The notes under the pieces: model-generated | Told to the model about the DNA's origin: nothing | Seen by the model: only the letters and a program-made list of their open reading frames with translations | Database searches by the model: none | Translations under genes and position numbers: made by a program | Part shown: one piece after another, positions 7,429 through 15,400 of the stretch | How positions within the stretch are numbered: position 1 is the stretch's first letter | Layout: each line of letters opens with the position of its first letter | NCBI GenBank assembly: GCA_015522055.1 | Contig: WAMZ01000015.1 | Coordinates: 1-19,587 of the forward strand | DNA length: 19,587 nucleotides | Direction of reading: 5' to 3' | Source: Candidatus Geothermarchaeota archaeon | GTDB taxonomy: Archaea; Thermoproteota; Nitrososphaeria; Geothermarchaeales; JDFR-13

Positions 7429-8835
7429 ATGACTCGTGTGTACGATGTTGTTATAGCTGGTGCGGGGACAGCGGGTCTCTCCCTAGCCTATTTATTGGGT
7501 AGGGCTGGATTGGATATCCTGGTACTTGATAAACGTACTAAGGATAATATAGGTGATAAGATATGTGGGGATGCTATCGCGGAGCATCATTTTCAAGAGA
7601 CCGGGTTACCTAGACCTTCAGGCGATTCTTTGAGGAAGAGTGTTGAGGGTATATATCTCTATGGCACAAACTTAAAGTATGGAGTGAAGATAGTCAGTAC
7701 AAGTGGCGGCTACGTCGTCGATAGGCATAGGTATGGTCAGCAGCTCCTTGAATCCGTTACTGGCCTTGGTGTGGAGGTTTTGGGGGACGCCCAGGCTATA
7801 GATCTATATATAGATGATGGTGTCGCTAAGGGTCTGAAGTATAGGGATTTGGTGTCGAATGAGGTTAGGCGTGTAGAGGCTAAGATAGTTGTGGATGCAA
7901 CTGGTTATACAGCGACGCTACTGAAGAAGGCCCCTGAAAAGTGGATGATTGAGAAGTCTATTGAGAGGAGGGATATCATTCCTGCCTATAGGGAGGTTGT
8001 GGAGATACCTAAACCCATCTGGGATGTTGATAATCTACATCTACATTTCCATAGTAGATATGCTCCGGGGGGATATGTATGGCTATTTCCATGGTCAGGC
8101 GATGGCCATATGCTTAACTATGGTAATGGTATAGTGGGTGGGGTTGAGCTTCCTAAGCCGAAGTATCTTGTGGACCTATATGCCCGTGAGGTGATGCCCG
8201 ACCTACTGGCTGAGAGAAAGATTGTTAAGGCGGGGCAGTGGGTAATACCCAATAGGAGGCCCAGGCATGTATTCGTTGGCAATGGATTCCTTGCTGTTGG
8301 GGACTCAGCCATAATGATTGACCCGGCCACCGCAGAGGGCATCGGCTATGGTATGTATGGGGCCTATCTAGCTTCTAAAGTTATTGTCGAGGCTATTGAG
8401 GCTGGGGACTATAGCCAAAGCTTTCTATGGAAGTATCAGAAGGGATATATGTCAAGCCCATATGGATTGAGGCAGGCGAGGCTCGATGTATTTAGGATAA
8501 TGCTACAAGCCCATTCAAGTGACGATATTGAATTCGTTATTAAGCATAGGTTATTGACATCTAGGGAGCTATCTAAGGCGAGGGATGAGGATGACGTGAT
8601 ATCCGGATTCGAGAAATATATGAGGGCCTTTAAGGCATATCTAAGAGGCGGGGGGCATATAATCCGTGACCTTGACTACGCCCTCAAGATGATGAGGAGG
8701 GTTAGGAAGCTATATATGGAGTATCCAGAGTCTCCAGATGGTATACATGAATGGATTAGGAGGGAGGAGGCTTTATTCAGGGAGGTGAAGCAATACTTCT
8801 CCATATATATCCCAGGCGAATGGAGGGCTAGATAA
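7429..8835 (+). CDS. Geranylgeranyl reductase family FAD-dependent enzyme (archaeal lipid saturation)
   Basis: A 468-residue flavoprotein of the geranylgeranyl reductase family, which saturates the isoprenoid chains of archaeal ether lipids at the membrane face. It opens with the FAD dinucleotide-binding motif GAGTAG (11-16) after DVVIA. Next come the acidic end of strand 2 (LVLDKR), GDKICGD with the conserved cysteine C46, the GGYVWLFPW substrate-pocket motif, and the second FAD motif GFLAVGDSAIMIDP with the following GIGYGMYGA. ATG 7429 is preferred over the in-frame GTG 7396. It puts the FAD motif at its usual distance from the N-terminus and matches TTTATAT at 7401-7407 for a leaderless start. 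Exact substrate (geranylgeranyl diphosphate or archaetidyl lipid) cannot be told from sequence. Confidence 0.88.
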   Translation: MTRVYDVVIAGAGTAGLSLAYLLGRAGLDILVLDKRTKDNIGDKICGDAIAEHHFQETGLPRPSGDSLRKSVEGIYLYGTNLKYGVKIVSTSGGYVVDRHRYGQQLLESVTGLGVEVLGDAQAIDLYIDDGVAKGLKYRDLVSNEVRRVEAKIVVDATGYTATLLKKAPEKWMIEKSIERRDIIPAYREVVEIPKPIWDVDNLHLHFHSRYAPGGYVWLFPWSGDGHMLNYGNGIVGGVELPKPKYLVDLYAREVMPDLLAERKIVKAGQWVIPNRRPRHVFVGNGFLAVGDSAIMIDPATAEGIGYGMYGAYLASKVIVEAIEAGDYSQSFLWKYQKGYMSSPYGLRQARLDVFRIMLQAHSSDDIEFVIKHRLLTSRELSKARDEDDVISGFEKYMRAFKAYLRGGGHIIRDLDYALKMMRRVRKLYMEYPESPDGIHEWIRREEALFREVKQYFSIYIPGEWRAR

Positions 8836-8849
8836 GTATTTACCAATCC

Positions 8850-8864
8850 TTTTTAGATATATAG
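8850..8864 (+). promoter_or_regulatory. T-run and TATA box between GGR and TtuA-type genes
   Basis: A short T-run (about 8850-8854) that could end the reductase transcript is followed at once by TAGATATATAG (8854-8864), a plausible TATA box for the next gene. Transcription would start around 8885, leaving a leader of about 30 bases with GGATGGGGAT just before ATG 8916. Confidence 0.35.
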
Positions 8865-8915
8865 TATCGGGTTAATAATAGGGTGGGCTTTTCCTTAAAT
8901 GGATGGGGATATCCC

Positions 8916-9848
8916 ATGCCTAGAATATGTAGAAGGTGTAAAGTTGAGAAGGCTGAGATATACTTATCCTATTCCAGGGAGTATCTGTGTCTAGACTGTT
9001 TCAATAGGTTTTTTGAGAAGCGAGTAGCTGATACTATAGAGAGATATAAGATGTTTAGGGCTGGGGACTATATCGGGGTGGGTGTGAGCGGAGGTAAGGA
9101 TAGTGCGGCTCTATTATACGTATTGAAGAAGTTGTATCCCAATAAGGAATTCGTTGCTATCCATCTCAATCATGGAATCGGTGAATATTCTAGGGATAGC
9201 CTCGATAGAGCTAGGGAGTTGGCAGAATCGGTTGGTGTGGATATTCATGTATTTGATTATGTCTCGCGTTTAGGCATATCTATACCAGATGTGGAGCTGA
9301 CTAAATATAGGAATAAGGTATGCTCCGTATGTGGATATATACGTAGGTGGGCGCTTTGGAAGGCTGCGTCTGAGTTAGGTGTAGATATCCTGGCTACTGG
9401 CCACAATCTAGATGATACCGTTGAGGTTATGCTCAACCAATTTATAACTGGGAATTTTGAGGAGTTGACTAGGCTCAGGCCAGTGCTGCCTCCTGAGGTG
9501 CCTGGCCAAGTCTGGAAAGTAAAGCCTCTAATAAGGAGTCCAGAGAGGGATAACTTCTATTATGCCATGTTCAATGACCTCCCGGTCAAGAGGATCGATT
9601 GCCCATACTATGTGGATGCCCGGTCTACACGGAGGAAGCGGCTGCTGGATATGTGGGAGAGGGAGTCTCCAAATATCAAATTCCAACTCTACTCTGTATT
9701 CACAAAGAAACTCATCCCCCTTATTGAGGCTAGATATGGGGCCGGTGTTGCCACAAATAGATGTAGGGTATGTGGAGGCCCGAGCTACGGCGATGTATGC
9801 GGGGCCTGCCGGAGAATTGAGTTGGTTAGGGAGGCTAAGGGGCTTTAG
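8916..9848 (+). CDS. TtuA/Ncs6-family tRNA thiolation enzyme (ATP pyrophosphatase, PP-loop)
   Basis: A 310-residue PP-loop enzyme that adenylates uridine in tRNA and replaces its oxygen by sulfur (position 54 for TtuA, wobble U34 for Ncs6). Visible parts are an N-terminal zinc finger (C5, C8, C25, C28), the PP-loop SGGKDS (58-63), the catalytic/cluster cysteines C136 and C139 (CSVC) with the third cluster ligand C229 in RIDCPY, and a C-terminal zinc ribbon (C283, C286, C295, C298). The three cysteines match those that bind [4Fe-4S] in TtuA. ATG 8916 is chosen over GTG 8883 because it gives the family length, is preceded by GGATGGGGAT, and starts the protein right before the first zinc finger. 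It ends 7 bp from the convergent methyltransferase gene. Confidence 0.92.
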   Translation: MPRICRRCKVEKAEIYLSYSREYLCLDCFNRFFEKRVADTIERYKMFRAGDYIGVGVSGGKDSAALLYVLKKLYPNKEFVAIHLNHGIGEYSRDSLDRARELAESVGVDIHVFDYVSRLGISIPDVELTKYRNKVCSVCGYIRRWALWKAASELGVDILATGHNLDDTVEVMLNQFITGNFEELTRLRPVLPPEVPGQVWKVKPLIRSPERDNFYYAMFNDLPVKRIDCPYYVDARSTRRKRLLDMWERESPNIKFQLYSVFTKKLIPLIEARYGAGVATNRCRVCGGPSYGDVCGACRRIELVREAKGL

Positions 9849-9855
9849 AAGATAA

Positions 9856-10668
9856 CTATGTTGCTTTGAAGACTATGTTTAGGCCACCCTTTGTCGGCCA
9901 GAAGGCCTCCATAGTGGATAACCTGCCGTATGCATCTACATAGTTAAATCGGGCTTCTCCAGCAATCTTAATCAATTCATGGAGTGAGTATAGCCTAATC
10001 TCATATTCCACCTCATCCAGGAACTTGAGGTCACCGCTTTCCAGCCTCCTATAAAACTTCCATCTAGTTTTATTTATTGACCTAACTGGATCGAATTTAG
10101 GATATTCTATCACGGTTAGGTCTCTATATTCAGCTATGTATGGCCCACTATAATACTCGGATAATCTTAGGATCAAGTCTCTATTCGCAGAATTCAATAT
10201 AAGCATATAGCCTCCATCTCTCAGCACATATCTGACTTTATTGAAGATTTCTTTATCGATCTCTTCCTCTCCATAATATCCAATCACACTGGTCCATACA
10301 AACATCACTATATCGAACTCTCCTTTACCAAATAATTTATCTAACTCTAATACGTCACCCACTAGGAACTTTACATGCTTAGTGCCATGTTTCTCTTTCT
10401 TCTTCTCCGCATCCTTGATGAATTTTGGGGATATATCTATACCTACTAGATTCCTATACCCTAACTTCGCTAGATTTATCAATATCCTACCGTTTCCACA
10501 ACCAACCTCCAATATACGGGCATCTTTATCTACATTTAGTTTTTCTAGAAGTTTTGTTATGGCCTCCGCCTCGGCCCCAGCCCTCTCCCACATAAAATCT
10601 AAGATCTCGAGGAATAACTCGGCTTTCTCGATAAACATCTCCCTAATCCAACGTGGGGCTGAATACAT
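9856..10668 (-). CDS. Class I SAM-dependent methyltransferase
   Basis: A 270-residue protein with a Rossmann methyltransferase core: motif I ILEVGCGNGRI (about 52-62), the acidic end of strand 2 (VGIDIS), a GDV motif III region and the post-motif FDIVMFVWTSVIGYY. An N-terminal helical stretch of about 45 residues precedes the core, and a C-terminal beta-rich part probably forms the substrate cap. The substrate cannot be read from sequence. The gene follows the selD-like gene on the same strand after 56 bp and has its own TATA-like element spaced for a leaderless start at ATG 10668; no Shine-Dalgarno is seen. It may therefore be expressed apart from yeeE-tusA-selD, and a link to that operon is only positional. 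Confidence 0.85.
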   Translation of the reverse strand: MYSAPRWIREMFIEKAELFLEILDFMWERAGAEAEAITKLLEKLNVDKDARILEVGCGNGRILINLAKLGYRNLVGIDISPKFIKDAEKKKEKHGTKHVKFLVGDVLELDKLFGKGEFDIVMFVWTSVIGYYGEEEIDKEIFNKVRYVLRDGGYMLILNSANRDLILRLSEYYSGPYIAEYRDLTVIEYPKFDPVRSINKTRWKFYRRLESGDLKFLDEVEYEIRLYSLHELIKIAGEARFNYVDAYGRLSTMEAFWPTKGGLNIVFKAT

Positions 10669-10695
10669 AATAATTTAAATAATCGTTCCAACGGG

Positions 10696-10704
10696 ATTTA
10701 AATT
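10696..10704 (-). promoter_or_regulatory. TATA-like element before methyltransferase gene
   Basis: AATTTAAAT on the minus strand, about 28-34 bases before ATG 10668, consistent with a leaderless transcript. Weak by itself; supported by the lack of a ribosome site and by the 56-bp gap after the upstream operon. Confidence 0.35.
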
Positions 10705-10724
10705 CTTCCTATCCTTGGGTCTAT

Positions 10725-12170
10725 CTAGTTGTTTGCTATTATTAGCTTTTCTAATATCCTCCTGTCCTTAACATACCTCTTTACTTCCGGGGTTATCTCC
10801 ACCCCAATCTGGCCTACCTCCGAAACTTCTCCCAATACTATCGGCTGATACCCTTCTCTTCTCAAATCACCCATAATGTCCTCAGTAATGTTATCTGGTG
10901 CTACTATTATATGCCCCCCATTTGTCCCTGAGGTTGCGTTGAGCATAAGGTAATTAGACGATGCATATTGTGAGTAGAATGGTTTCAGCAACGGTATTTT
11001 ATCAATCCTTAATCTGGCATTCATCCTCTCTGCAAGCTCATAAATTACGTATATTCCTGGACCAGTTACATCGGTTGCAGCCAGTATATGTTCGTCTGGG
11101 TCATAATTCGAGCCGTATTCAGGTAGGTACCTCTGGATAGCCCTTGCGAATCCGATGTTTGGCTTTGAAATGAGGCTGAATACTTCCTCTTTATCCTTCT
11201 CTATTCTAGATAGGTCGTAGCCTAAGCCCTCCAAGTCTCTATGTATCGCCTCATTGAGTATGGCGGCTAAATATACATTGATTGTGGCCAACTCCCCCAG
11301 GGGTCTCGAGGCTATAATTTTCATACCTGGCCTTACATATTGGTAAAATACTGGCGGCTCCCTATCCGTCTCGGCCATGACGGTGGCGCCCAATAGGAGC
11401 CTCCCCCTCGACGGCTGCTGGATATCCTCTATCACCTCAAATCCATATCTGGATCCATAGTTCTCAATATTCCTCCATAGCTCCGACTTAATCTCATCAT
11501 CGGGGGCGTTAACCACCGGCGCAATCCTAATATTTCTATATCCACCTAATATGAATACGTCGTTTAGTGAGTTGCTCAGTGCACCAGCTACCTGTCTATA
11601 ATCGGTTGGTGGATTGGTTGGGTCGACTATATGGATAGTATCATTATTTATTATGGTATATTGATGCCTATCTCCCTCTATACTTTTAATATAGTCGATT
11701 AGGATGAAGTCGTCGTTCTCGAATGGGGTTGAGATGCTGTGTCCCTTACCTAAATATATTTCTAATCCGGCTCTTGCCAGATTTAGGTATATGGGTTCGA
11801 GAAGCTCCCTAAACTTCTCTGGGTCATCGGCGTATCTCTGGTATACCTGGACCAATACTATACATCTCTCCGGCTTAATCCTCCTAATTTCCTCTGGCTG
11901 TAGATCTGTCTCCTTGCCTAATCGATATATGCCTCTCAATAATTCTACGCCTTCATCACTTGTCTCCACTATGTCGGCATCCTCCCTCGGCATTATCTTG
12001 AGACCACTGTCCCTGATCTCTTCATTGATGTCTCTTAATGCCGGATAGACAACCCTGATAAGATCCACCTTAACTGCGCATCCAGTGGCTAGGGAGAGGG
12101 GGTTCAGCCCCAACTCTTCATATCTCTCGATCATCTCCTTGATCTCCTTGACCTTCTCCGTATAGCTCAT
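10725..12170 (-). CDS. SelD-like (selenophosphate synthetase/AIR synthase superfamily) protein
   Basis: A 481-residue relative of selenophosphate synthetase, which uses ATP to make selenophosphate from selenide. The N-terminal TGCAVKV segment holds C31 and K34 in the catalytic C-x-x-K spacing of SelD. Candidate metal-binding aspartates follow at HIVDPTN (D183), LNDVF (D204) and TDVTGPG (D367). AGALSNSLNDVFILGG corresponds to the ANALSDVYAMGG region of SelD, and GTNGGHIIVAP and VLGEV match its C-terminal motifs. Unlike classic SelD (about 350 residues), about 130 extra residues (roughly 45-175) lie between the Cys/Lys loop and the first aspartate. It starts 3 bp after tusA with GGAGG upstream. 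Its place with YeeE and TusA supports a chalcogen role. Whether the product is selenophosphate or thiophosphate is open; no other selenocysteine gene is in the window. Confidence 0.82.
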   Translation of the reverse strand: MSYTEKVKEIKEMIERYEELGLNPLSLATGCAVKVDLIRVVYPALRDINEEIRDSGLKIMPREDADIVETSDEGVELLRGIYRLGKETDLQPEEIRRIKPERCIVLVQVYQRYADDPEKFRELLEPIYLNLARAGLEIYLGKGHSISTPFENDDFILIDYIKSIEGDRHQYTIINNDTIHIVDPTNPPTDYRQVAGALSNSLNDVFILGGYRNIRIAPVVNAPDDEIKSELWRNIENYGSRYGFEVIEDIQQPSRGRLLLGATVMAETDREPPVFYQYVRPGMKIIASRPLGELATINVYLAAILNEAIHRDLEGLGYDLSRIEKDKEEVFSLISKPNIGFARAIQRYLPEYGSNYDPDEHILAATDVTGPGIYVIYELAERMNARLRIDKIPLLKPFYSQYASSNYLMLNATSGTNGGHIIVAPDNITEDIMGDLRREGYQPIVLGEVSEVGQIGVEITPEVKRYVKDRRILEKLIIANN

Positions 12171-12173
12171 CCA

Positions 12174-12431
12174 TCATCTCCTCCTAACTATCAGTCTCCA
12201 GAGTCCGGAGCCGATCTTATCTAGTGAAACCACCTCATGACCATCTTCCGTAGCTGCCTCTGGTAGGGTCTCACATGAGGGTGGATTATCGAATATTACC
12301 TCAAGGGTCTCCCCCGGCCCTATCCGCCCCAATGCATTCTTCATATAAATCACTGGATATGGGCATGTATAGCCAGTTACATCCAATACATATACTTTAT
12401 CCCCCTTCTTCCAGAACTTAACCATATACAT
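12174..12431 (-). CDS. TusA/YedF-family sulfur carrier protein
   Basis: An 85-residue TusA-fold protein that accepts persulfide sulfur (or selenium) on a cysteine and hands it on. The family motif CPxP appears as TCPYPVIYMKNAL with C23. A second cysteine lies in NPPSCETLPEAA (C53), a feature of TusA proteins encoded beside YeeE/YedE transporters. The gene overlaps the 3' end of yeeE by 14 bases and ends 3 bp before the selD-like start, so the three are almost surely co-transcribed. GGAGGGG precedes ATG 12431; a second in-frame ATG lies two codons later (12425) and could also serve. In the cell it probably receives the substrate brought in by YeeE. Confidence 0.93.
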   Translation of the reverse strand: MYMVKFWKKGDKVYVLDVTGYTCPYPVIYMKNALGRIGPGETLEVIFDNPPSCETLPEAATEDGHEVVSLDKIGSGLWRLIVRRR

Positions 12432-13629
12432 TCACCCCCCTCCTATATGCATAGTAAAGTAGGAACATTATCCAAGCAACCATAGATAGATATATTACTA
12501 TTAGGCCACCCCCATAGCCGAGGATGCTGGGGATGTATATCTTAGGAGGGTTCAATGCCCCTACTATAGTTGGCCTGAGTAGTTTTAGCACTGGATAAGA
12601 TAATACGGCTGCTATGAGTGCAATAAGGGTCTTCATATTCCCCTCAGCAGCCTTCCATAGGCTACCAGATGCACATGCGCCGACTATACTCATTCCAAAG
12701 CCGAATAGAATGCCGCCGAAAACATTGGATATACTGACGTACTTAACGTATACGGATGGGTCGACGAAGCCCATATACTTAAGGATGGCGGCTCCCGTGG
12801 CGCCGAATATGATGCCCAGAGCAATACCTATCTGTAGCCTAATTGCCCGCCTCATCTCGACACCGCCAAACAATTCCCTGAATGCTGTTGCGAAGCAGAA
12901 TCTACTCCTCTGGATGACGACCCCTACTCCGAATCCTATGAATAGCATAGATAGATATATCCCGCCACCTGAGGCTAGGTATATTAAACCCGACACAAGC
13001 GCGACTATTAGGAAAACAATGGATACCTTGAATCCATAGGGTATCTCCCTTCTACCCGTGGGAGGGGCTTCTAATAGCTCTAGATTTAGCTCTCCCGGGT
13101 TTGAGAAGATACTCCTGGCCCGCCACCTCACGTAAATCAAGCCTAGATATCCGCCTATTATAAGGCCTATGAACATTGCATAGCCATGGAGGCTTAAGGG
13201 TATTATGGCTGAGAAGAATCCACCCCAGTTACATCCCCAAGCCATTACAACACCCATCGCCATAAGTATTCCGCCAGCAGCCCCCTCTAGATAGTCGGTT
13301 AATCTACTCCTCTTCAGTTTGAACTCTCCGGCTATGACCGCTGTTGCAAGTGCTCCCAAGAATAGGCCTATGTCTCCCAAGCTCGTTTTATTTGTGAATA
13401 GTGTTTCCTTGAGGGCCATCAAATTGAATGTGCTATAGATGTGTCTACCCCATGTCTCAAACCCTCCATATATCGTGAAGGGTTTTCCGGCTATGGCTAG
13501 GAAATAGACATTAAGTAGGGCGAGTAGAATGCCCCCTAGCCACTCCGGCCAACCCATGTTCGTAAATATCTTATCGATAAATACGGTCCTTAGATAATAT
13601 AGAAAGCTCCTATTCGTGTATGGCCTCAA
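12418..13629 (-). CDS. YeeE/YedE-family transporter (thiosulfate or selenium-compound uptake)
   Basis: A 403-residue polytopic membrane protein made of two related halves. Conserved cysteine motifs are seen at AWGCNWGG (C133), RSRFCFA (C245) and VGACASGSLW (C319); in the studied YeeE thiosulfate channel three such cysteines line the path and relay the substrate. About ten hydrophobic stretches are visible, with a hydrophilic loop at about 168-198. The start is TTG 13629 with GGTG 7 bases upstream. It is first in the operon yeeE-tusA-selD-like. YeeE with TusA is known for thiosulfate uptake and YedE with YedF and SelD is proposed for selenium; this operon has elements of both, so the substrate is undecided. 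Confidence 0.88.
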   Translation of the reverse strand: MRPYTNRSFLYYLRTVFIDKIFTNMGWPEWLGGILLALLNVYFLAIAGKPFTIYGGFETWGRHIYSTFNLMALKETLFTNKTSLGDIGLFLGALATAVIAGEFKLKRSRLTDYLEGAAGGILMAMGVVMAWGCNWGGFFSAIIPLSLHGYAMFIGLIIGGYLGLIYVRWRARSIFSNPGELNLELLEAPPTGRREIPYGFKVSIVFLIVALVSGLIYLASGGGIYLSMLFIGFGVGVVIQRSRFCFATAFRELFGGVEMRRAIRLQIGIALGIIFGATGAAILKYMGFVDPSVYVKYVSISNVFGGILFGFGMSIVGACASGSLWKAAEGNMKTLIALIAAVLSYPVLKLLRPTIVGALNPPKIYIPSILGYGGGLIVIYLSMVAWIMFLLYYAYRRGVNVYG

Positions 13630-13647
13630 GATTATACACCTATTAGA

Positions 13648-13674
13648 ATAACAGTGTTATATTTACAATGTAAA
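13648..13674. promoter_or_regulatory. Tandem 13-bp palindromes (candidate operator) in yeeE promoter
   Basis: Two perfect 6+1+6 palindromes lie one base apart: ATAACA-G-TGTTAT (13648-13660) and TTTACA-A-TGTAAA (13662-13674). Both fit wTwACA-N-TGTwAw, and their centres are 14 bp apart. They overlap the AAATATAA TATA-like element (13657-13664, minus strand). If the upstream AT-rich box at about 13688-13697 is the TATA box instead, they overlap the start of transcription. Either way they are well placed to block transcription of yeeE-tusA-selD. The first palindrome matches the CDGSH promoter site at 7238-7250. Confidence 0.62.
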
Positions 13675-13746
13675 CTTTAGTATTAATAAAATATATATTT
13701 ATGGACAAGGTATATACGGTAATCAGCTTTTGTTAATATGGTGTCC

Positions 13747-14355
13747 CTATTTCTCATTGATATGCATGTTTATGAACATTTTATGTATCCTATTATCCCT
13801 GGTTAGCTCTGGGTGGAAGCTAGTTACTAGAATATTTTCTTCCCTGGCCATTACTAGCTTTCCATCTAGTTTGGCGAGCTCTTCGACTTTGTTCGAGATT
13901 GGCTGGAAGACTGGTGCTCTTATGAATATGGCTTTATATGGCCCGCCTTCTAGGCCTTTGATTTCTAGTAGGGTCTCGAAGCTATTCTTCTGTCTCCCGA
14001 AATAATTTCTTATCGCTCTGATATTCATAACGTTTAGTAGGGGTTGTTGGACTGAACCCACCTTGGCATCGACTGCCTCTTTAGCTAGCAATATGGCTCC
14101 GGCGCATATGCCTAGGGTGGTGTTTCCATCTGTTATGAATCTCCTGAGCGGTTCTGTTAAACCAAGTCTGTTCATTAGTCGTCCGATGGTTGTTGATTCA
14201 CCACCAGGTATTATTATGCCGTCGATATCGTTGAGGTCGCCTTTATCGGTTACTACCTTTATCTCTCCCTCTATACCCAGCTCTGTAAAGGACTTCTTTA
14301 GGTGGTATAGATGTTCATATATTCCACCCTGTAGTCCTAGGATTCCTACCCTCAT
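13747..14355 (-). CDS. pdxT: PLP synthase glutaminase subunit PdxT
   Basis: Class I glutamine amidotransferase subunit (202 residues) that frees ammonia from glutamine and channels it to PdxS for making pyridoxal 5'-phosphate. Motifs are GLQGGIYEH at the N-terminus, PGGESTT (50-56, oxyanion region), the nucleophile C84 in GICAGAILL, RNYFGRQKNSFE, and the catalytic His/Glu pair H181 and E183 in SFHPELT. Length and motifs are normal, so the enzyme should be active. The start ATG 14355 is 1 bp from the pdxS stop with AGGGGGAT as ribosome site, so it is translated from the pdxS-pdxT message. Confidence 0.96.
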   Translation of the reverse strand: MRVGILGLQGGIYEHLYHLKKSFTELGIEGEIKVVTDKGDLNDIDGIIIPGGESTTIGRLMNRLGLTEPLRRFITDGNTTLGICAGAILLAKEAVDAKVGSVQQPLLNVMNIRAIRNYFGRQKNSFETLLEIKGLEGGPYKAIFIRAPVFQPISNKVEELAKLDGKLVMAREENILVTSFHPELTRDNRIHKMFINMHINEK

Positions 14356-14356
14356 A

Positions 14357-15400
14357 TTATATCCCCCTAGTCTGCATTAGTTCCTCTGGTTTAAGCTGTC
14401 TTATATCGATGCCTACCATGCTCTTCGACTCAGATATCATCTTCTGGGCTTCTAATACTTTATCTGGGTCATACCACATAGATGTTGCTAGAACTATGGC
14501 TTGGGCCCTCTGCATAGGGTCCTTACTCTTAAATATGCCTGATCCAACAAATACCCCGTCTGCACCCAGCCACATCATTAGTGCTGCATCGGCTGGGGTC
14601 GCTATGCCCCCCGCTGCAAAATTTACAACTGGTAGCCTGCGTATCTTGGCTGTGATGTCGACCAGACCGATATCTACGCCTAATTCTCTCGCCATCTTCA
14701 TCCTATCCTCCATATCCATCTTAGAAAGTCTATTGATCTCACTCCTTATAATTCTCATATGTTTGACCGCCTCGGATACATTACCTGTACCGGCCTCCCC
14801 CTTCGTCCTTATCATTGAGGCTCCCTCAGTTATCCTACGGAGGGCTTCGCCTAGGTCACGGGCCCCATTTACAAAGGGAACTTTAAATAGCCACTTATTT
14901 ATGTGTCGTGTGTCGTCGGCAGGGGTTAATACCTCGCTTTCATCAATCATATCGACACCCAGTTCTTCAAGTATCTTAGCCTCCATATAATGCCCAATTC
15001 TCACCTTCGCCATCACTGGTATAGTAATGTGTGACATAACTTCTTCAATCACCTTTGGGTCGGCCATCCTCGCGACCCCACCGCTTCTCCTTACGTCATA
15101 TGGTAGTTTATCAAGGACCATAACGCTAACGGCGCCGGCCTCCTCAGCTACCTGGGCCTGCTCGACGTTGGTAACATCCATACATACCCCGTATTTCTGA
15201 AATATAGGGAACCCATGTTTGACCGTTGTTGTACCTGCTACATATTTACCTCTAGTGAGCCTGGGCATTGGGGGAGTATATTCGAATAGTCTGTCCTCAT
15301 CCCTCAATCTATCTGCTATCTCAGATAGACGGTAGAAGTAGTCTACTAACTCCTCGAACGCAACTTCATGCATAGATAAGTAGTAATTTATCATGTCCAT
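14357..15400 (-). CDS. pdxS: PLP synthase catalytic subunit PdxS
   Basis: Catalytic subunit (347 residues) that condenses ribose 5-phosphate, glyceraldehyde 3-phosphate and ammonia from PdxT into pyridoxal 5'-phosphate. The two active-site lysines are visible: K132 in PVMAKVRIGH and K200 in IRTKGEAGTG. GGVARMADP, DESEVLTPAD and NFAAGGIATPADAALMM are also intact. An N-terminal extension of about 50 residues before GTTTVKHGFPIFQK is longer than in bacterial PdxS and is typical of crenarchaeal forms. No ribosome site precedes ATG 15400, but TTTATAAC (15430-15423) places a leaderless start there; ATG 15394 is a possible alternative. It is head-to-head with the threonine-synthase-like/winged-helix gene. 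Confidence 0.96.
   Translation of the reverse strand: MDMINYYLSMHEVAFEELVDYFYRLSEIADRLRDEDRLFEYTPPMPRLTRGKYVAGTTTVKHGFPIFQKYGVCMDVTNVEQAQVAEEAGAVSVMVLDKLPYDVRRSGGVARMADPKVIEEVMSHITIPVMAKVRIGHYMEAKILEELGVDMIDESEVLTPADDTRHINKWLFKVPFVNGARDLGEALRRITEGASMIRTKGEAGTGNVSEAVKHMRIIRSEINRLSKMDMEDRMKMARELGVDIGLVDITAKIRRLPVVNFAAGGIATPADAALMMWLGADGVFVGSGIFKSKDPMQRAQAIVLATSMWYDPDKVLEAQKMISESKSMVGIDIRQLKPEELMQTRGI

Noticed and set aside
8883..8885. GTG 8883 as start of the TtuA-type gene
   Set aside because: It lies at the predicted transcription start, has no ribosome site, and adds residues before the first zinc finger that the family lacks.
12614..13039. Open frame of 141 codons opposite yeeE
   Set aside because: Antisense to a gene with conserved cysteine motifs; its Pro/Thr/Ser-rich translation is typical of a shadow frame.
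14409..14990. Open frame of 193 codons opposite pdxS on the plus strand
   Set aside because: It lies wholly antisense to a clear, conserved gene. The translation has no recognisable domain and its length is a by-product of the codon use of pdxS.
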